A stretch of DNA of 39,117 nt from Kiritimatiellia bacterium (GCA_018399555.1 JAGYOL010000007.1:1-39117), one strand, 5' to 3'. Numbered from the stretch's first letter, positions 7,735 through 17,692 are shown. The notes: generated from the letters alone by a model not told the origin. Program-made: numbers and translations.

Positions 7735-10700
7735 TCAGCGCACTGTTATCATGGTGCCGCTGGCCGGTCCGGTTTCCAGTACAGTCAGCAGACCTCCGCC
7801 GCTGAAGACCGTATCGTCGATATTGTCCGCACCGCTGCCGGTGGCACCCCAGGTGCCGGCGGTTTTGAAGACACCGTCGATTGCGAAGTGCAGCACAGTC
7901 ACATCAACCCCCGCCTGAATGTCGATCTTCGCCTGATCGCCCTGCGTTGATTTATCAATCCCAGCGTAAAGACGCGTGCAGGTGGCGGTTCCGCCGAAGA
8001 CATCCGTGCTGACCAGTTCAAGGGTGGCGTCGCGTTTCACCTTGACATCCTTCGATGCTACTGTACAGCTTTCAGTAAGTGCCAGCGTACCGTTTTCAAC
8101 AATTGTGTCGGCCATGCTGGCGCAGGCCCCGGCGAGAGACTGACGTCCGCTGCCGCTTTTCACGACTTGAACCAGACCGCCGATCACCCCATTGTAACTG
8201 CCGTCAGTATCATCCGCGCCGACGGTCAATGTCGCAAGCATGGCAACCGAGTTGGTGATCAGTGCATCCGCATCCGCTGCTGAGAGTGCATTAACCGTTT
8301 CATTAAAGCCGTTGAGGTCGAGCGTCGCTCCGCTGTTTAACACAAAACTGCCTTTGCCAGCGCCATGCGGAATAACCTCTGAAGCACCCAGTTTCAATGT
8401 TGCAGTGCTGCCTGAGGCTCCACTCCACTTCGTGGCAATGATTGTGTCACCGCTGTAATCATTGGCGGAGTTGCCAAGTACAACCGCGCCGTTGTCGCAG
8501 TTGATATTGACACTGCCGTTGCCGGTAAGTTGTGAGAGTACCTGCAAACCCAGATTCCAGCCGGCGGTGAAACCGGCACCGCCCTGATTAACGGTGATCA
8601 CCCGGTCGGCTGAGAGTACCGGAGCGTTGTTGAAGTTTTTGATTGAAGCACCGTTGATAATCAGCGGGGCGCTCGTCGGCCCGAAGACACTGTCGCCGGC
8701 AGTGCCGTCACGTTCCACCAGAAGATTCACGTCGGCCAGAATCAGACCGTTGGTCAGCACATTGCTGTAGTCTTCGGTCAATCTGGTATTGCTGTTGTCA
8801 CCGTAGAAATAGAACATACGGGCGGGATCAACCGCACTGATATCCCAGGTGCCGTAGAGACCGATCGGTGAAGCCGGGTCTAGTGTGATACGGCTGTCGG
8901 CACGCAGTGCATTGAGTGTGCCGGTATCCGGGGCGATCAGAGCACCGGCGGCATTGATTGTCACTGAATGGCTGTCACTGAGCATATCGGTGCCGGAGAA
9001 GCCGATCGCGCCGTTATTGACTGTCACATTGGCATGCACCGCGTTGGTGCCGGGGGAGTCATCGTTCCACTTGAATTCATTGCCTTTGACGAATATCTGC
9101 GCTCCGCCGCCCTCTTTCACCAGATTGATGGCACCAGGTGAAACGCATGCGCCGCTAGCACCGATCAACCCTTCAAAGGTTGCACCGGCATGGGTGTTGA
9201 GCGTCAGAGTGGTGGTGGTTCCGGCAACCGAATTAACTACCGCACGGCATTGATTGGTGGAGATGCCCATAGAACTCAATTCGCCGACCTGCTGGGCTGT
9301 GGTGCCCGCGAGATCGAGACGACAGAATATCTGATGATTCCGCCAGTCAAGATTGAAACGCAGCGGAACATCCGCAGGCAGCAGATTGTCGCCGCCGCTC
9401 AATTTCAAGGTGTTGGAATCGGCGCGAGCCGCATCCAACTGCAGCGGGCCCTCGAAGGTGCACGGTTCGGTCAGCACAAAAACACTCTCATGAAGATCAG
9501 CGCCACCCTGTGCCCAGAAACGAAGTGTGCCGCTGCCGTCGATAGTGCCGTTGATGGTCTTTGTCTTCACATCACCACCATAAGAGCCGATGTAGGCGTC
9601 GCCGTCGATGGTGATGTCTCCATTCCAGTTATCATCGCCGTGATAAAAATAGATGGCGCCGTAGCGATCGGTGACACCGCCATTGCCGCTGATGGTTGTA
9701 TGTGCCACTGTTGTATTGATCTGATTAGCCTCGATGCGTCCGCCGTCGGCAACTGTCACATCGGCATTAGGCAAGGCACCACCGTTTATGAGCAGCGTAC
9801 CCTCGGCCACCAGCACATCACCGCTGTGCTCTGCACCGGCACCGGCGAGATACTGGGTGCCCCCCCCTCTTTTAATCAGGTTGATGTGATTGCGCAATGC
9901 GCCGTTGTAGCCGGGTTGCGTGCCAGCCGCGACATTCATTTCCAACGTGGCGGGGGTTGCCGCGCTGTTCACAAAGGCGCGGTCGCCAGCGGTCAGTTTT
10001 GCATTGGCGATGCCTGCGGTCTTTTGCGTAAAGCCTTTCAAATCCAGATGGGTGTGGTTCTCAACGGTATTACCGCCGACACGTATAATCGCATTCGTCG
10101 GCATGGCATTATCCACGCCCCAGTTGAACTCGGCATCAGAGCGGTTCTCATTCTGCAGAATCACATTGCCATTAAAGGTGCAGGCTGCATTGAAATTCAG
10201 AATTTTCAGATGAGTGTCGCCTGCACCACCGCCGCCGATCACAAGATTGCCATTGCCTACAATCGGAGCGTTGAAATTGACTGTCTCAGTGGCGGCAAAG
10301 GCTTTGATTTTGGAGTCGCTGAGCAGTGTGATCGGCGCGTTGAAATGGGTGGTGGAATTGTTTTTCTGAATATAAAGTGCGCCATCGCTCGATCCCTCAT
10401 CATAACGACCTGAGAGATAAATCGGATTATTTATGTTCAGCGTTGAAGTATCCTGATAGGTCAGATGCAACCAGCCGTTATCCTTAAGCGTGATCGGCAT
10501 ATCATCATCAATCAAGCCGGTGTATCGTAAAATAATTTTGCCGTCAGTAATTACCATGCCGCTGCTCACACCGCTCAGAGTTGCCGCATTATTGATTGTC
10601 AATATCCCCGCCCCAGCCTTGAGAAAAAGAACATCATTGAAACTGACGCCACCCAGATTGGGATCGGTTAAATCAACCGCGTTGGCCAGACCCACCATTG

Positions 10701-11925
10701 AGCCAATGGCAAAACTGGCGGAGGGATTGCTCATAGCCGTAACCATGTGCGCAGAACTCACAAAGCCGAGACCGGCATCCGTGGCGACTGTAGCCGCACC
10801 GCTGATGCTGTTCGGCAGCAGCAGTGTGCCGCCCTGAATACTGAGTGGGCCGCTGAAGGAGTTATCAACAGTCAATGTGCCGCTGCCGACTTTGGTTAAA
10901 TCGCCACTGCCACTGATCACACCGGTAAACGCAGATGATCCATCGACTGCCAGATTCGCGCCAGCGCTGAGCTCGACTGTGCCGGATCCGTAGAGATAGG
11001 CGATGCGGGTGGTATCGCTCATGGCGGTAAGATCAAGCGTTCCATCAACATAGACCGGCGTGAATCCGGTTTTCAGATAGCGTTCACCTGCTCCGCTAAG
11101 AGTTGCGCCGGACTCAATTGTAATATTGTCGGTTGTAACGGCACCTGCGCCGTTCAAAGTAACCGTACCCTCTTCAACCTCAATGGTTTTGGCGCTCTCC
11201 TGATCATCCAGGGTGACGGCGTAGCTCTGTGACTGATCAAAGACCGCACAACTGCCGGAGCTCCAGTTGAACGCGGGTGTTCCAACGGAGATATCCGCCC
11301 AGACAGTTGCGTTCCAGTTGCTTGAGAGCGGAGAGGGATTCCAGTAACGCGCCACCGCCGAACCGACCAGTGATATCTGCACATCATCGATAGCCAGGGC
11401 ACAATCGCCGATATGCGGCACACCGTCAAACATCAAGGTATAGGTGCCGGCATGCTGAAAGCCGATATCGGCACTGAAACTTTGAAACACTGCGTCGTTG
11501 TCAATCTGCGCCGCATTCCAGAAAGCAAGTTCTCTGTCATCAAAAAGCACCCGCAAGTTGATCGAAGAGTAGTTCGGACGGTTGGCGGCTTTGAAAGATA
11601 TCTGATAATATCCGCCGTTATCCAGAGTGATCGACTGCGTGACATCACTGTTGTTTTGCAGATAAAGCACCTGTTCTCCCTCTGGAGCAGTGTTGACCCA
11701 GGGAGACCCGTTGCGGGCGACACCGGCCGCGCCTAAGAAGGTCCAGCCGCCGTTCAGACCATCGGTCGGTGGGTCATAATCAACTGCTATTTTATCATAA
11801 TTTGCCACTACCGGTGTTTCAAAACCGGAGTTGACAACCTCGACCGCTTCCAAACGTATTTCACCAAGAACGAAGGATGCAATCACCATCATGATGACGT
11901 TTAATTCTTTCTTCGACATACTCAT
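7735..11925 (-). CDS. Large secreted beta-strand-repeat protein with N-terminal jellyroll
   Basis: The start is set at the ATG ending at 11925 (1396 residues): GGGAGG lies 6 bases upstream and a signal peptide follows (MSMSKKELNVIMMVIASFVLG). An earlier in-frame start at 12036 has no such support. Residues 28-190 look like a galactose-binding-like jellyroll (VVNSGFETP, GGWTF, APEGEQVLYLQ, AIDDVQI). A WNPSPLSSNWN segment and beta-strand repeats such as LTKVGSGTLTVDNSFSG follow. A unit of about 150-190 residues is present three times (about 550-712, 791-976, 1132-1282), each with an LDL-x-G core and a lysine-rich VK-x-G-x-G-x-Q turn. The first ~500 and last ~100 residues match the 830-residue protein at 15139-17631. 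The tail is SGTMITVR. No outer-membrane barrel is present. Probable surface protein of unknown ligand. Confidence 0.85.
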   Translation of the reverse strand: MSMSKKELNVIMMVIASFVLGEIRLEAVEVVNSGFETPVVANYDKIAVDYDPPTDGLNGGWTFLGAAGVARNGSPWVNTAPEGEQVLYLQNNSDVTQSITLDNGGYYQISFKAANRPNYSSINLRVLFDDRELAFWNAAQIDNDAVFQSFSADIGFQHAGTYTLMFDGVPHIGDCALAIDDVQISLVGSAVARYWNPSPLSSNWNATVWADISVGTPAFNWSSGSCAVFDQSQSYAVTLDDQESAKTIEVEEGTVTLNGAGAVTTDNITIESGATLSGAGERYLKTGFTPVYVDGTLDLTAMSDTTRIAYLYGSGTVELSAGANLAVDGSSAFTGVISGSGDLTKVGSGTLTVDNSFSGPLSIQGGTLLLPNSISGAATVATDAGLGFVSSAHMVTAMSNPSASFAIGSMVGLANAVDLTDPNLGGVSFNDVLFLKAGAGILTINNAATLSGVSSGMVITDGKIILRYTGLIDDDMPITLKDNGWLHLTYQDTSTLNINNPIYLSGRYDEGSSDGALYIQKNNSTTHFNAPITLLSDSKIKAFAATETVNFNAPIVGNGNLVIGGGGAGDTHLKILNFNAACTFNGNVILQNENRSDAEFNWGVDNAMPTNAIIRVGGNTVENHTHLDLKGFTQKTAGIANAKLTAGDRAFVNSAATPATLEMNVAAGTQPGYNGALRNHINLIKRGGGTQYLAGAGAEHSGDVLVAEGTLLINGGALPNADVTVADGGRIEANQINTTVAHTTISGNGGVTDRYGAIYFYHGDDNWNGDITIDGDAYIGSYGGDVKTKTINGTIDGSGTLRFWAQGGADLHESVFVLTEPCTFEGPLQLDAARADSNTLKLSGGDNLLPADVPLRFNLDWRNHQIFCRLDLAGTTAQQVGELSSMGISTNQCRAVVNSVAGTTTTLTLNTHAGATFEGLIGASGACVSPGAINLVKEGGGAQIFVKGNEFKWNDDSPGTNAVHANVTVNNGAIGFSGTDMLSDSHSVTINAAGALIAPDTGTLNALRADSRITLDPASPIGLYGTWDISAVDPARMFYFYGDNSNTRLTEDYSNVLTNGLILADVNLLVERDGTAGDSVFGPTSAPLIINGASIKNFNNAPVLSADRVITVNQGGAGFTAGWNLGLQVLSQLTGNGSVNINCDNGAVVLGNSANDYSGDTIIATKWSGASGSTATLKLGASEVIPHGAGKGSFVLNSGATLDLNGFNETVNALSAADADALITNSVAMLATLTVGADDTDGSYNGVIGGLVQVVKSGSGRQSLAGACASMADTIVENGTLALTESCTVASKDVKVKRDATLELVSTDVFGGTATCTRLYAGIDKSTQGDQAKIDIQAGVDVTVLHFAIDGVFKTAGTWGATGSGADNIDDTVFSGGGLLTVLETGPASGTMITVR

Positions 11926-12018
11926 TCCCAACCTCCCGGCTTTGTGACAAGCCGTACCTGTTGTAACACTATCCTCAACAATTGCAGCAACCGCAACTGT
12001 CTGCGATGCTGTCCAGAC

Positions 12019-12024
12019 ATTTTC
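12019..12024 (-). promoter_or_regulatory. Candidate -10 element for the 1396-residue repeat protein
   Basis: On the minus strand the sequence reads TGCGAAAAT, the same extended -10 as in the promoters at 2804 and 29329. It would give a leader of about 87 bases before the ATG at 11925. No good -35 is found 16-18 bases upstream, so this call is weak. Confidence 0.25.
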
Positions 12025-12062
12025 GCAAAGGTTCAAATCACAGCGGTCATATCAAACCTTCC

Positions 12063-12078
12063 GCTCAAACGTTTGCGC
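12063..12078. promoter_or_regulatory. LacI/PurR-type operator candidate
   Basis: GCTCAAACGTTTGCGC is a 16-bp near-perfect palindrome (one mismatched pair) around a central CG, closely resembling operators of LacI-family repressors such as PurR. It lies about 140 bases upstream of the start at 11925, in the spacer between the two minus-strand repeat proteins. No LacI-family gene is in the window. Confidence 0.4.
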
Positions 12079-12181
12079 TTACTTAAACAAAACAAACTTA
12101 ACAAAACAGATCCATTTTAAACCCGCAAAAAGAAAAGTCAAACAAAAAATCACACTCAAACTGCTAGTCTGGAGAAGGTTT

Positions 12182-14905
12182 TCAGCGAATGATGATTATG
12201 GCTCCTTCAGGCAGGGGCATCAGCATAACATCGTTGCCATCGCCGCCGTTGTAGGTGATGCGCCAGTTGTTGGCGGGGGTGATGATTTTGGTGCCTTCGG
12301 GCAGGTTGCTGAAGGTGCCGTTGATGCTGGCAGTGCTCTGGTTGTCGATGATTGTAATGCCGGTATCGTTATCGGGCACGGTGCTGTCGTCGATTTGAAG
12401 AGTGGCGTCTGAGAGAGAGAGTGTGCCGCCCGAGGTGACGGTGGCCTTGAAAAACTCCCCGGCCTCGATATTGGTAACGGTGACTTTGAGTGTGGCGCCG
12501 CTGTTGAATGTGAGATTGTCGGTGATGATTGCTCCGGTACCTCCCAAGGTTGCGCCGGAGTTGACGGTCACAAAGCCGCTGCCGGTTGCTGAGTCGCTGG
12601 TATTGCCGACCAGCAGGGTGCCCTCTGCGACCGTAGTGCCGCCGCTGTAAACGCTGGCTGCGCCGAGTTTCATTGTGCCGCTGCCGGTTTTGATCAATCC
12701 GGCGACATCTCTGCTTTGTGAGGCATCGGCGAAAGTGACGGATGTTGTCAGATCAGGATCGCTGTTGCCGGTGACATTCGCCACGTTGAAGGTGCGGTTT
12801 CCGGGGGCATTGTGCATAAGGTGGATGCTGTCGCCCGGTCCGCCGCCAGCGACTATGGTTGAAGGCGCACTGCCGGTTACCGTGATGTCACCGCGCAAGG
12901 TGAAAGACTGCCAGTTGTCGCTGTTGGCTCCACGTCCGCTCTGCAGCGTGCCGCCCTCCATGGCAATCGCTCCTAAAAGGATGAAAAAGCCGCCGGCTGT
13001 GATGCCTTCGTCATAATTCATCAGCGTGCCGGCCAGGAATATATCGGCAATCCCGCCCAGGCAGTAGCTATTGCGCAAGGCGAGAGTAGCACCGGGGGCG
13101 ATGTTGGCAGCAGTGACGTTGCGCATGCCCTGTGTGCTGACATTGCCGATATCGGCATCCCCCAGCTGCAGAGTGCCGCTCTTGACTGTCAGAGTGCCCG
13201 CGAAGGTATTGGCGTCATGTCCGGCTGAAGCGATAACAACTCTGCCGGCACCGGATTTTGCGATGGTACCTGCGGTTGTTCCGGTGAAGGCGTTGGTGAG
13301 CGTTACGATGCCGGCTTCGAGTGCGAATTCGAGGGTTCCGTCGCTGACAGCGGCGGGTCCGGTAAATCCGGTAAAATCGTTAAGTTGCAGCAGACCGTCG
13401 CCATCCTTGGTCAGGGTGGTTGCACCGCTGATCTTATCCACTTCCAGCAGTGTGAAGTTGCCGCCGTGATTGACAGTGATGGTCGCAGACTGCAACATTT
13501 CGACCTCGTTGATTATCTGATATGATGAGTTTGTTATCGCACCGAACGAAAGCTCGGCATTGTCAGTGGCGGCATTCGCCATGTGACTGATTTCGAAGCG
13601 GGTGGCGTTTATAATCCGGCGCACATAGGTTTCCGGCGGAAGATCGCTATGAGTGACCGGCTGACCGATGCGCAGACCATGATTCGTCAGATCATACCAG
13701 ATGTTGTTGTTTTTCAGAGTCACGGTCTGATTGGTTGCTGCGGCGTTTTCGCGTCCGGTCATGACAAATCCGCCGCCGTTGAGGACGAGCTTAGATGACG
13801 GGCTGTAGGCATTGGTTAGAGCACTGCTGCCGGCATAACCGGCGATGCAGTTGAAATCGGCGATCACGCGTCCGACCTCGACTGTGGTGCAACCACTCCA
13901 GGAGTTGACAGCGTAAGCCGAGCCGTCCGGAGCGTTGCCGTAAGGGGCACCGCCGGTGAAAAGCAGATCACCATCACCGATTTTCAGCAGAGTGCCGGCC
14001 TCGCCGGGTTTATCGACAAGCTGGGCTGAAGGAGTGACATATATGATGCCGTCAGGACCTCTGGCGTTGAAGGTGTGGCTGCCGCTTTCGGAGAGAGCTA
14101 CCGTCAGCGGATGATGCACAGCTCTCTGCATATCTTTGTCGCCGCTGCCATCGAAGGTCAGATATGCGTTGCCGTTCTGCAGCAGGACGTTACTGTTTTC
14201 GATGCGGTTCTGAATTGTTCCGTCGTTAAAGGTCAGTTCTCCGTATTGAAGCCAGCGTGGAACATTTACGGTGTTGCCGTTGCCGTTGCCCACGCCGATA
14301 CGTTCATGAGCCAGGGTGCCGCCGTCGAGCAGGTAATATGCGGTGTTCGGGGTTGCCGGATAACCTGTTGCCTCGAAGAAAGTGAGGCCATAGCCATCGT
14401 TGGCACTGCTGATTATGCCGTCGGTATGGGTGTAGAGATTGTTGGCGGAAGCTACCAGCATGAGCTGTACATCAATGGCTATATCGTAGTCGGTCGCGAG
14501 GTAACCTTTCATTTCTAAGAGCCGGGTCTGCAGGGATGAGGCTGCCAGGCGCGAAGCGGCGGTAGCGGGATTTGTATTCTCAACCCGTACTTTCGTATCA
14601 CCGCTGCCCGAATCGGTAACGCCTCCCGTGACTGTGAGACCGGCACCGTCCTGAACCTTGAGTGAGCATGTCCCGGTGGAGTTGTTGAGTGCCACGCTGT
14701 TTGCGGAAGCATCCGTGCCGCTGACCGAGATTGTACTGCCTACATTGAGATAGACATCATCTGCGGCGGTCGGTATAGCACCTTCACTCCAGGTGGCGAT
14801 ATTGTTCCACTGAACATCGTTGCCGATGTTCCAGTTGCGATCTGCCGCATTGACGACACTGGCGGTCACACAGATGAGCAGTGCTGTTCTGATTGTCTGT
14901 TGCAT
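12182..14905 (-). CDS. Secreted beta-strand-repeat protein (907 aa)
   Basis: Starts with a clear signal peptide (MQQTIRTALLICVTASVVNA, cleavage before ADRNW) and a GGAGA ribosome binding site a few bases upstream. The mature N-terminus has the W-rich DRNWN...WNNIATWSEG pattern common at the head of beta-strand-repeat proteins. Canonical repeats follow, for example LIKTGSGTMKLGAASVYSG with TTVAEGTLLVGN, and TLTKDGDGLLQL, which should form a beta-helix. There is no C-terminal translocator barrel. The protein ends in EGAIIIIR, the shared tail. It is related in style but not colinear with its two neighbours and lacks their N-terminal jellyroll. Probably exported and surface-attached or released; role unknown, plausibly adhesion or matrix structure. 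Confidence 0.85.
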   Translation of the reverse strand: MQQTIRTALLICVTASVVNAADRNWNIGNDVQWNNIATWSEGAIPTAADDVYLNVGSTISVSGTDASANSVALNNSTGTCSLKVQDGAGLTVTGGVTDSGSGDTKVRVENTNPATAASRLAASSLQTRLLEMKGYLATDYDIAIDVQLMLVASANNLYTHTDGIISSANDGYGLTFFEATGYPATPNTAYYLLDGGTLAHERIGVGNGNGNTVNVPRWLQYGELTFNDGTIQNRIENSNVLLQNGNAYLTFDGSGDKDMQRAVHHPLTVALSESGSHTFNARGPDGIIYVTPSAQLVDKPGEAGTLLKIGDGDLLFTGGAPYGNAPDGSAYAVNSWSGCTTVEVGRVIADFNCIAGYAGSSALTNAYSPSSKLVLNGGGFVMTGRENAAATNQTVTLKNNNIWYDLTNHGLRIGQPVTHSDLPPETYVRRIINATRFEISHMANAATDNAELSFGAITNSSYQIINEVEMLQSATITVNHGGNFTLLEVDKISGATTLTKDGDGLLQLNDFTGFTGPAAVSDGTLEFALEAGIVTLTNAFTGTTAGTIAKSGAGRVVIASAGHDANTFAGTLTVKSGTLQLGDADIGNVSTQGMRNVTAANIAPGATLALRNSYCLGGIADIFLAGTLMNYDEGITAGGFFILLGAIAMEGGTLQSGRGANSDNWQSFTLRGDITVTGSAPSTIVAGGGPGDSIHLMHNAPGNRTFNVANVTGNSDPDLTTSVTFADASQSRDVAGLIKTGSGTMKLGAASVYSGGTTVAEGTLLVGNTSDSATGSGFVTVNSGATLGGTGAIITDNLTFNSGATLKVTVTNIEAGEFFKATVTSGGTLSLSDATLQIDDSTVPDNDTGITIIDNQSTASINGTFSNLPEGTKIITPANNWRITYNGGDGNDVMLMPLPEGAIIIIR

Positions 14906-15138
14906 AACTTCTCCTGTCTTTTGTTATCTAAAATTTATAGAATCATTAACTCCCAAAGTAGCACATAACCAAACTGATTAACCAGCAAAATTTCATAAAA
15001 TCGGCTGTAGTTTATTCTGCGCTTTCACCGTGTATCGATTCGCAGTTGTAAATCTTGAAATCAATCTTGTGTTTGCCCTAAAAAAGTGGCATCATGCAAG
15101 TACGATTATGTTATACGTATAGAAAAAGGAGGTTGGTC

Positions 15139-17631
15139 ATGCAGGAGTTACAAAGGGTGATATGGGAAACAGCTTGTGTGTGCGGGCTGATAATCTGTTG
15201 CGCATCCGGTGCGGCGGCGGTGGAGATAATCAACTCCGGATTTGAAGCGCCTGATGCTCAGTCGAATAGTTGGATAAAAATTTCAGAGTTGGAGGATAAT
15301 ACAGATGGAGTTGGCGGCTGGACCTTCAGCGGTGTAAACTGCGGTGTGGCCTACAATAATTCCACCTGGTGCATGACTGCACCTGAGGGTGTGCAGGTTG
15401 CCTACCTGAAATATGAAAACACGATTTCAACCACATTTGCAACCACTCGTCTTGGTACCTACAAACTGACCTTTATGGCGGCTGATCGTCAGGCTAAATG
15501 GCCGGCGGGTCATCTGGGCGTTCTGATTGACGGCGTGCAGGTTGCCTACTGGACATCTGCGGAGATCACCAACGACGATCAGTTCCGGCTTTACACAGTT
15601 GACCTCGGCATATTGTCGATTGACACCCACACACTAACGTTTCAAGGCTGGAGTCCGGGCGAGGATTCAGCAACATTGATCGATGATGTCGCGATTACAC
15701 TCGAAAATCCGTTCAATTTCTGGAGTCCCGATCCGCTTTCAAGTAACTGGAATGATACGGTTTGGGCCACTGTTTCCGGAGGTACTCCTGATCAGAGTTG
15801 GAGTGCCGGTGATCTCGCGGTTTTTGATCAGCCGCAGAGCTACACTGTGACCGTGGATACGGCAGTGAGCGCGGGAATTGTATATGTTGATGCGGGTGAT
15901 GTAACCTTTGTGGGAACTGGCGGAGTAGGTACGGATGAGCTGCGCGTCGCCGCGGGTGCGACACTCAGTGGTGAGGGCGAATGCTATCTGAAAAGCGGCG
16001 TGACTCCGTTGATACTGAACGGGACGCTTGATCTGACAGCTCTGAGTGACAGTACGCGCACTGTGGATCTGATTGCAGGTTCAGGCGAGCTGATACTGTC
16101 AACCAATCTGAGTGTCAACGGAACCGCTACATTTAGCGGGGCGGTCAGCGGTGGCGGGAATCTGACAAAAATCGGAGAGGGTAAATTGCAGATCGACAAC
16201 TCACTCACAGGTGATATTGCAGTTAACTCGGGTTATCTCACGTTGCAGAACACAGCCTCCGGTACTATATCGGTTGCATCTGATGCAGGTTTGTCTTTTA
16301 CAGAGCTTTCCGATCTGCTGGGTGAGCTAGCTGACTCAGATAACGATTTTACCGGTAATGCAATGATCGGGTTACACAATGCCGACGCACTCACCGATCC
16401 CGCCCTCGCCGGTGTTGATTATGGCACTCTGCGCTTTCTGAAAACAGGTGCCGGAGTTTTGAAAATTGCATCATCCTCAGTTCTTTCGGGTATCACCGGC
16501 GGGGTGGTGGTGGCTGAAGGTGAACTGGAGTACGGCTGCACGGATGCGGTAGCACCCGATGTGCCGATCGAAGTCAAGCCGGATGCCCGGCTCTATATGA
16601 ACAATAGTGTTGAAGTTTTTGATGTTTCGCATCCTCTGATTCTCGCGGGCAACATTGATTATACCGGCACCGGAGACGGTTCTATGAAGGTGAGAATTGT
16701 TACACGCACTGCCAATTTCAATGCACCCGTCACAGTGGCCGGCGACACTAAGATCAAGATTTATTCATCAAGTTCAACTGTTAATTTCAACGCGCCGTTC
16801 AATGGAGCTGGCGATCTGGTTATATCGAGTGGCGGAGCCGGTGAGCTGCATGCGCATCAGATGACCTTCAACGCATCATCCACCTTCGAGGGGAATGTCA
16901 CGCTGATGAATGATCTTGGTGCCAGCAGTTATTTCTACTGGGGGGTTGATGATGCGTTGCCGGCAGGTGCTGTCCTGCATGTAGGAAGCACGCAATGGAA
17001 TTCATTCACATATACAACCGAGATCGATCTGAAGGGGTATAATCAGACAATTGCCGGTCTGGCTGACGGAGTTACGATCCACAACGACACTGTGCGTGTG
17101 TTTACCAACAGTATGGCCAATGGCTCAACCCTGACAATGGAAGTCGCCGCCGAAGATCAGCCAGCCTATACCGGTGTCATGGGCGGCGGGATAGAGCTTG
17201 TCAAAAGCGGTGACGGCACACAGATGCTCACGGGCGACGGCAGTGCCCGCAGCGGACGGATTGCGGTGCAGGCCGGCAGTATGCTGCTCGACGAAAGCTA
17301 CCTGCTTCAGGCTGAGACCGTTGAGGTGCTGCATGGGGCGACTCTGCGGGTGGAGGATGCCGGGAGTGTCGAGCCGCTTGATTCGGTCACGATTCTTTAT
17401 GCGGGTCTGAACAAATCGACGCAGGGTGAAACAGCTGTACTCGATATTCCCGTCGGTGTGAATGTGACGGTGCGTCAGTTTGCTGTTGACGGCGTGTTCA
17501 AACACGCCGGTACCTGGGGAGCTTCCGGTAGTGGTGCCGATTATATCAACGATGATCTCTTCAGTGGCAGCGGTACGCTCACAGTGCTCGAAACCGGACC
17601 GCTCGATGGCACACGTATTCTGATCAAGTAG
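15139..17631 (+). CDS. Secreted beta-strand-repeat protein with N-terminal jellyroll (830 aa)
   Basis: The ATG at 15139 is preferred: AAGGAGG (15126-15132) lies 6 bases upstream and a signal peptide follows (residues 1-27, ending ASGAAA). The in-frame ATG at 15094 has no such site. Residues 28-190 form the same jellyroll-type domain as in the 1396-residue protein (INSGFEAP, GGWTFSG, APEGVQVAYL, LIDDVAI), and the SSNWN segment falls at the same residue number (about 201) in both. Repeats such as LTKIGEGKLQIDNSLTG follow, then a single copy of the module that is tripled in the paralogue. The C-terminus (STQGE, DGVFKHAGTWGASGSGAD, FSGSGTLTVLETGP) matches the paralogue closely and ends in DGTRILIK. 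The gene diverges from the 907-residue gene across 233 bases. Confidence 0.87.
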   Translation: MQELQRVIWETACVCGLIICCASGAAAVEIINSGFEAPDAQSNSWIKISELEDNTDGVGGWTFSGVNCGVAYNNSTWCMTAPEGVQVAYLKYENTISTTFATTRLGTYKLTFMAADRQAKWPAGHLGVLIDGVQVAYWTSAEITNDDQFRLYTVDLGILSIDTHTLTFQGWSPGEDSATLIDDVAITLENPFNFWSPDPLSSNWNDTVWATVSGGTPDQSWSAGDLAVFDQPQSYTVTVDTAVSAGIVYVDAGDVTFVGTGGVGTDELRVAAGATLSGEGECYLKSGVTPLILNGTLDLTALSDSTRTVDLIAGSGELILSTNLSVNGTATFSGAVSGGGNLTKIGEGKLQIDNSLTGDIAVNSGYLTLQNTASGTISVASDAGLSFTELSDLLGELADSDNDFTGNAMIGLHNADALTDPALAGVDYGTLRFLKTGAGVLKIASSSVLSGITGGVVVAEGELEYGCTDAVAPDVPIEVKPDARLYMNNSVEVFDVSHPLILAGNIDYTGTGDGSMKVRIVTRTANFNAPVTVAGDTKIKIYSSSSTVNFNAPFNGAGDLVISSGGAGELHAHQMTFNASSTFEGNVTLMNDLGASSYFYWGVDDALPAGAVLHVGSTQWNSFTYTTEIDLKGYNQTIAGLADGVTIHNDTVRVFTNSMANGSTLTMEVAAEDQPAYTGVMGGGIELVKSGDGTQMLTGDGSARSGRIAVQAGSMLLDESYLLQAETVEVLHGATLRVEDAGSVEPLDSVTILYAGLNKSTQGETAVLDIPVGVNVTVRQFAVDGVFKHAGTWGASGSGADYINDDLFSGSGTLTVLETGPLDGTRILIK

Positions 17632-17643
17632 AAGAGTGTCGTC

Positions 17644-17673
17644 AGAGATTGCCGGGTGAAGAGATTGCCGGGT
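17644..17673. repeat. 14-bp direct repeat between convergent genes
   Basis: AGAGATTGCCGGGT occurs at 17644-17657 and 17660-17673, two bases apart, in the 61-base gap between the repeat protein and the end of the polysaccharide operon. No intrinsic terminator is visible in this gap for either gene. Confidence 0.5.
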
Positions 17674-17692
17674 TTAAAGTGAGAGCAATAGA

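Noticed and set aside
9190-10413. 407-codon plus-strand frame opposite the large repeat protein
   Set aside because: It lies fully inside the 1396-residue gene on the other strand, which has a signal peptide, ribosome binding site and recognisable repeats. The antisense frame has no family resemblance and no ribosome binding site.
3-17631. Classical autotransporters (type V secretion)
   Set aside because: The repeats are of the autotransporter-associated kind, but none of the four proteins has a C-terminal beta-barrel; all end shortly after the repeats with a short basic tail.
17632-17692. Bidirectional terminator between convergent genes
   Set aside because: Only direct repeats are present; no stem followed by a T-run was found on either strand.
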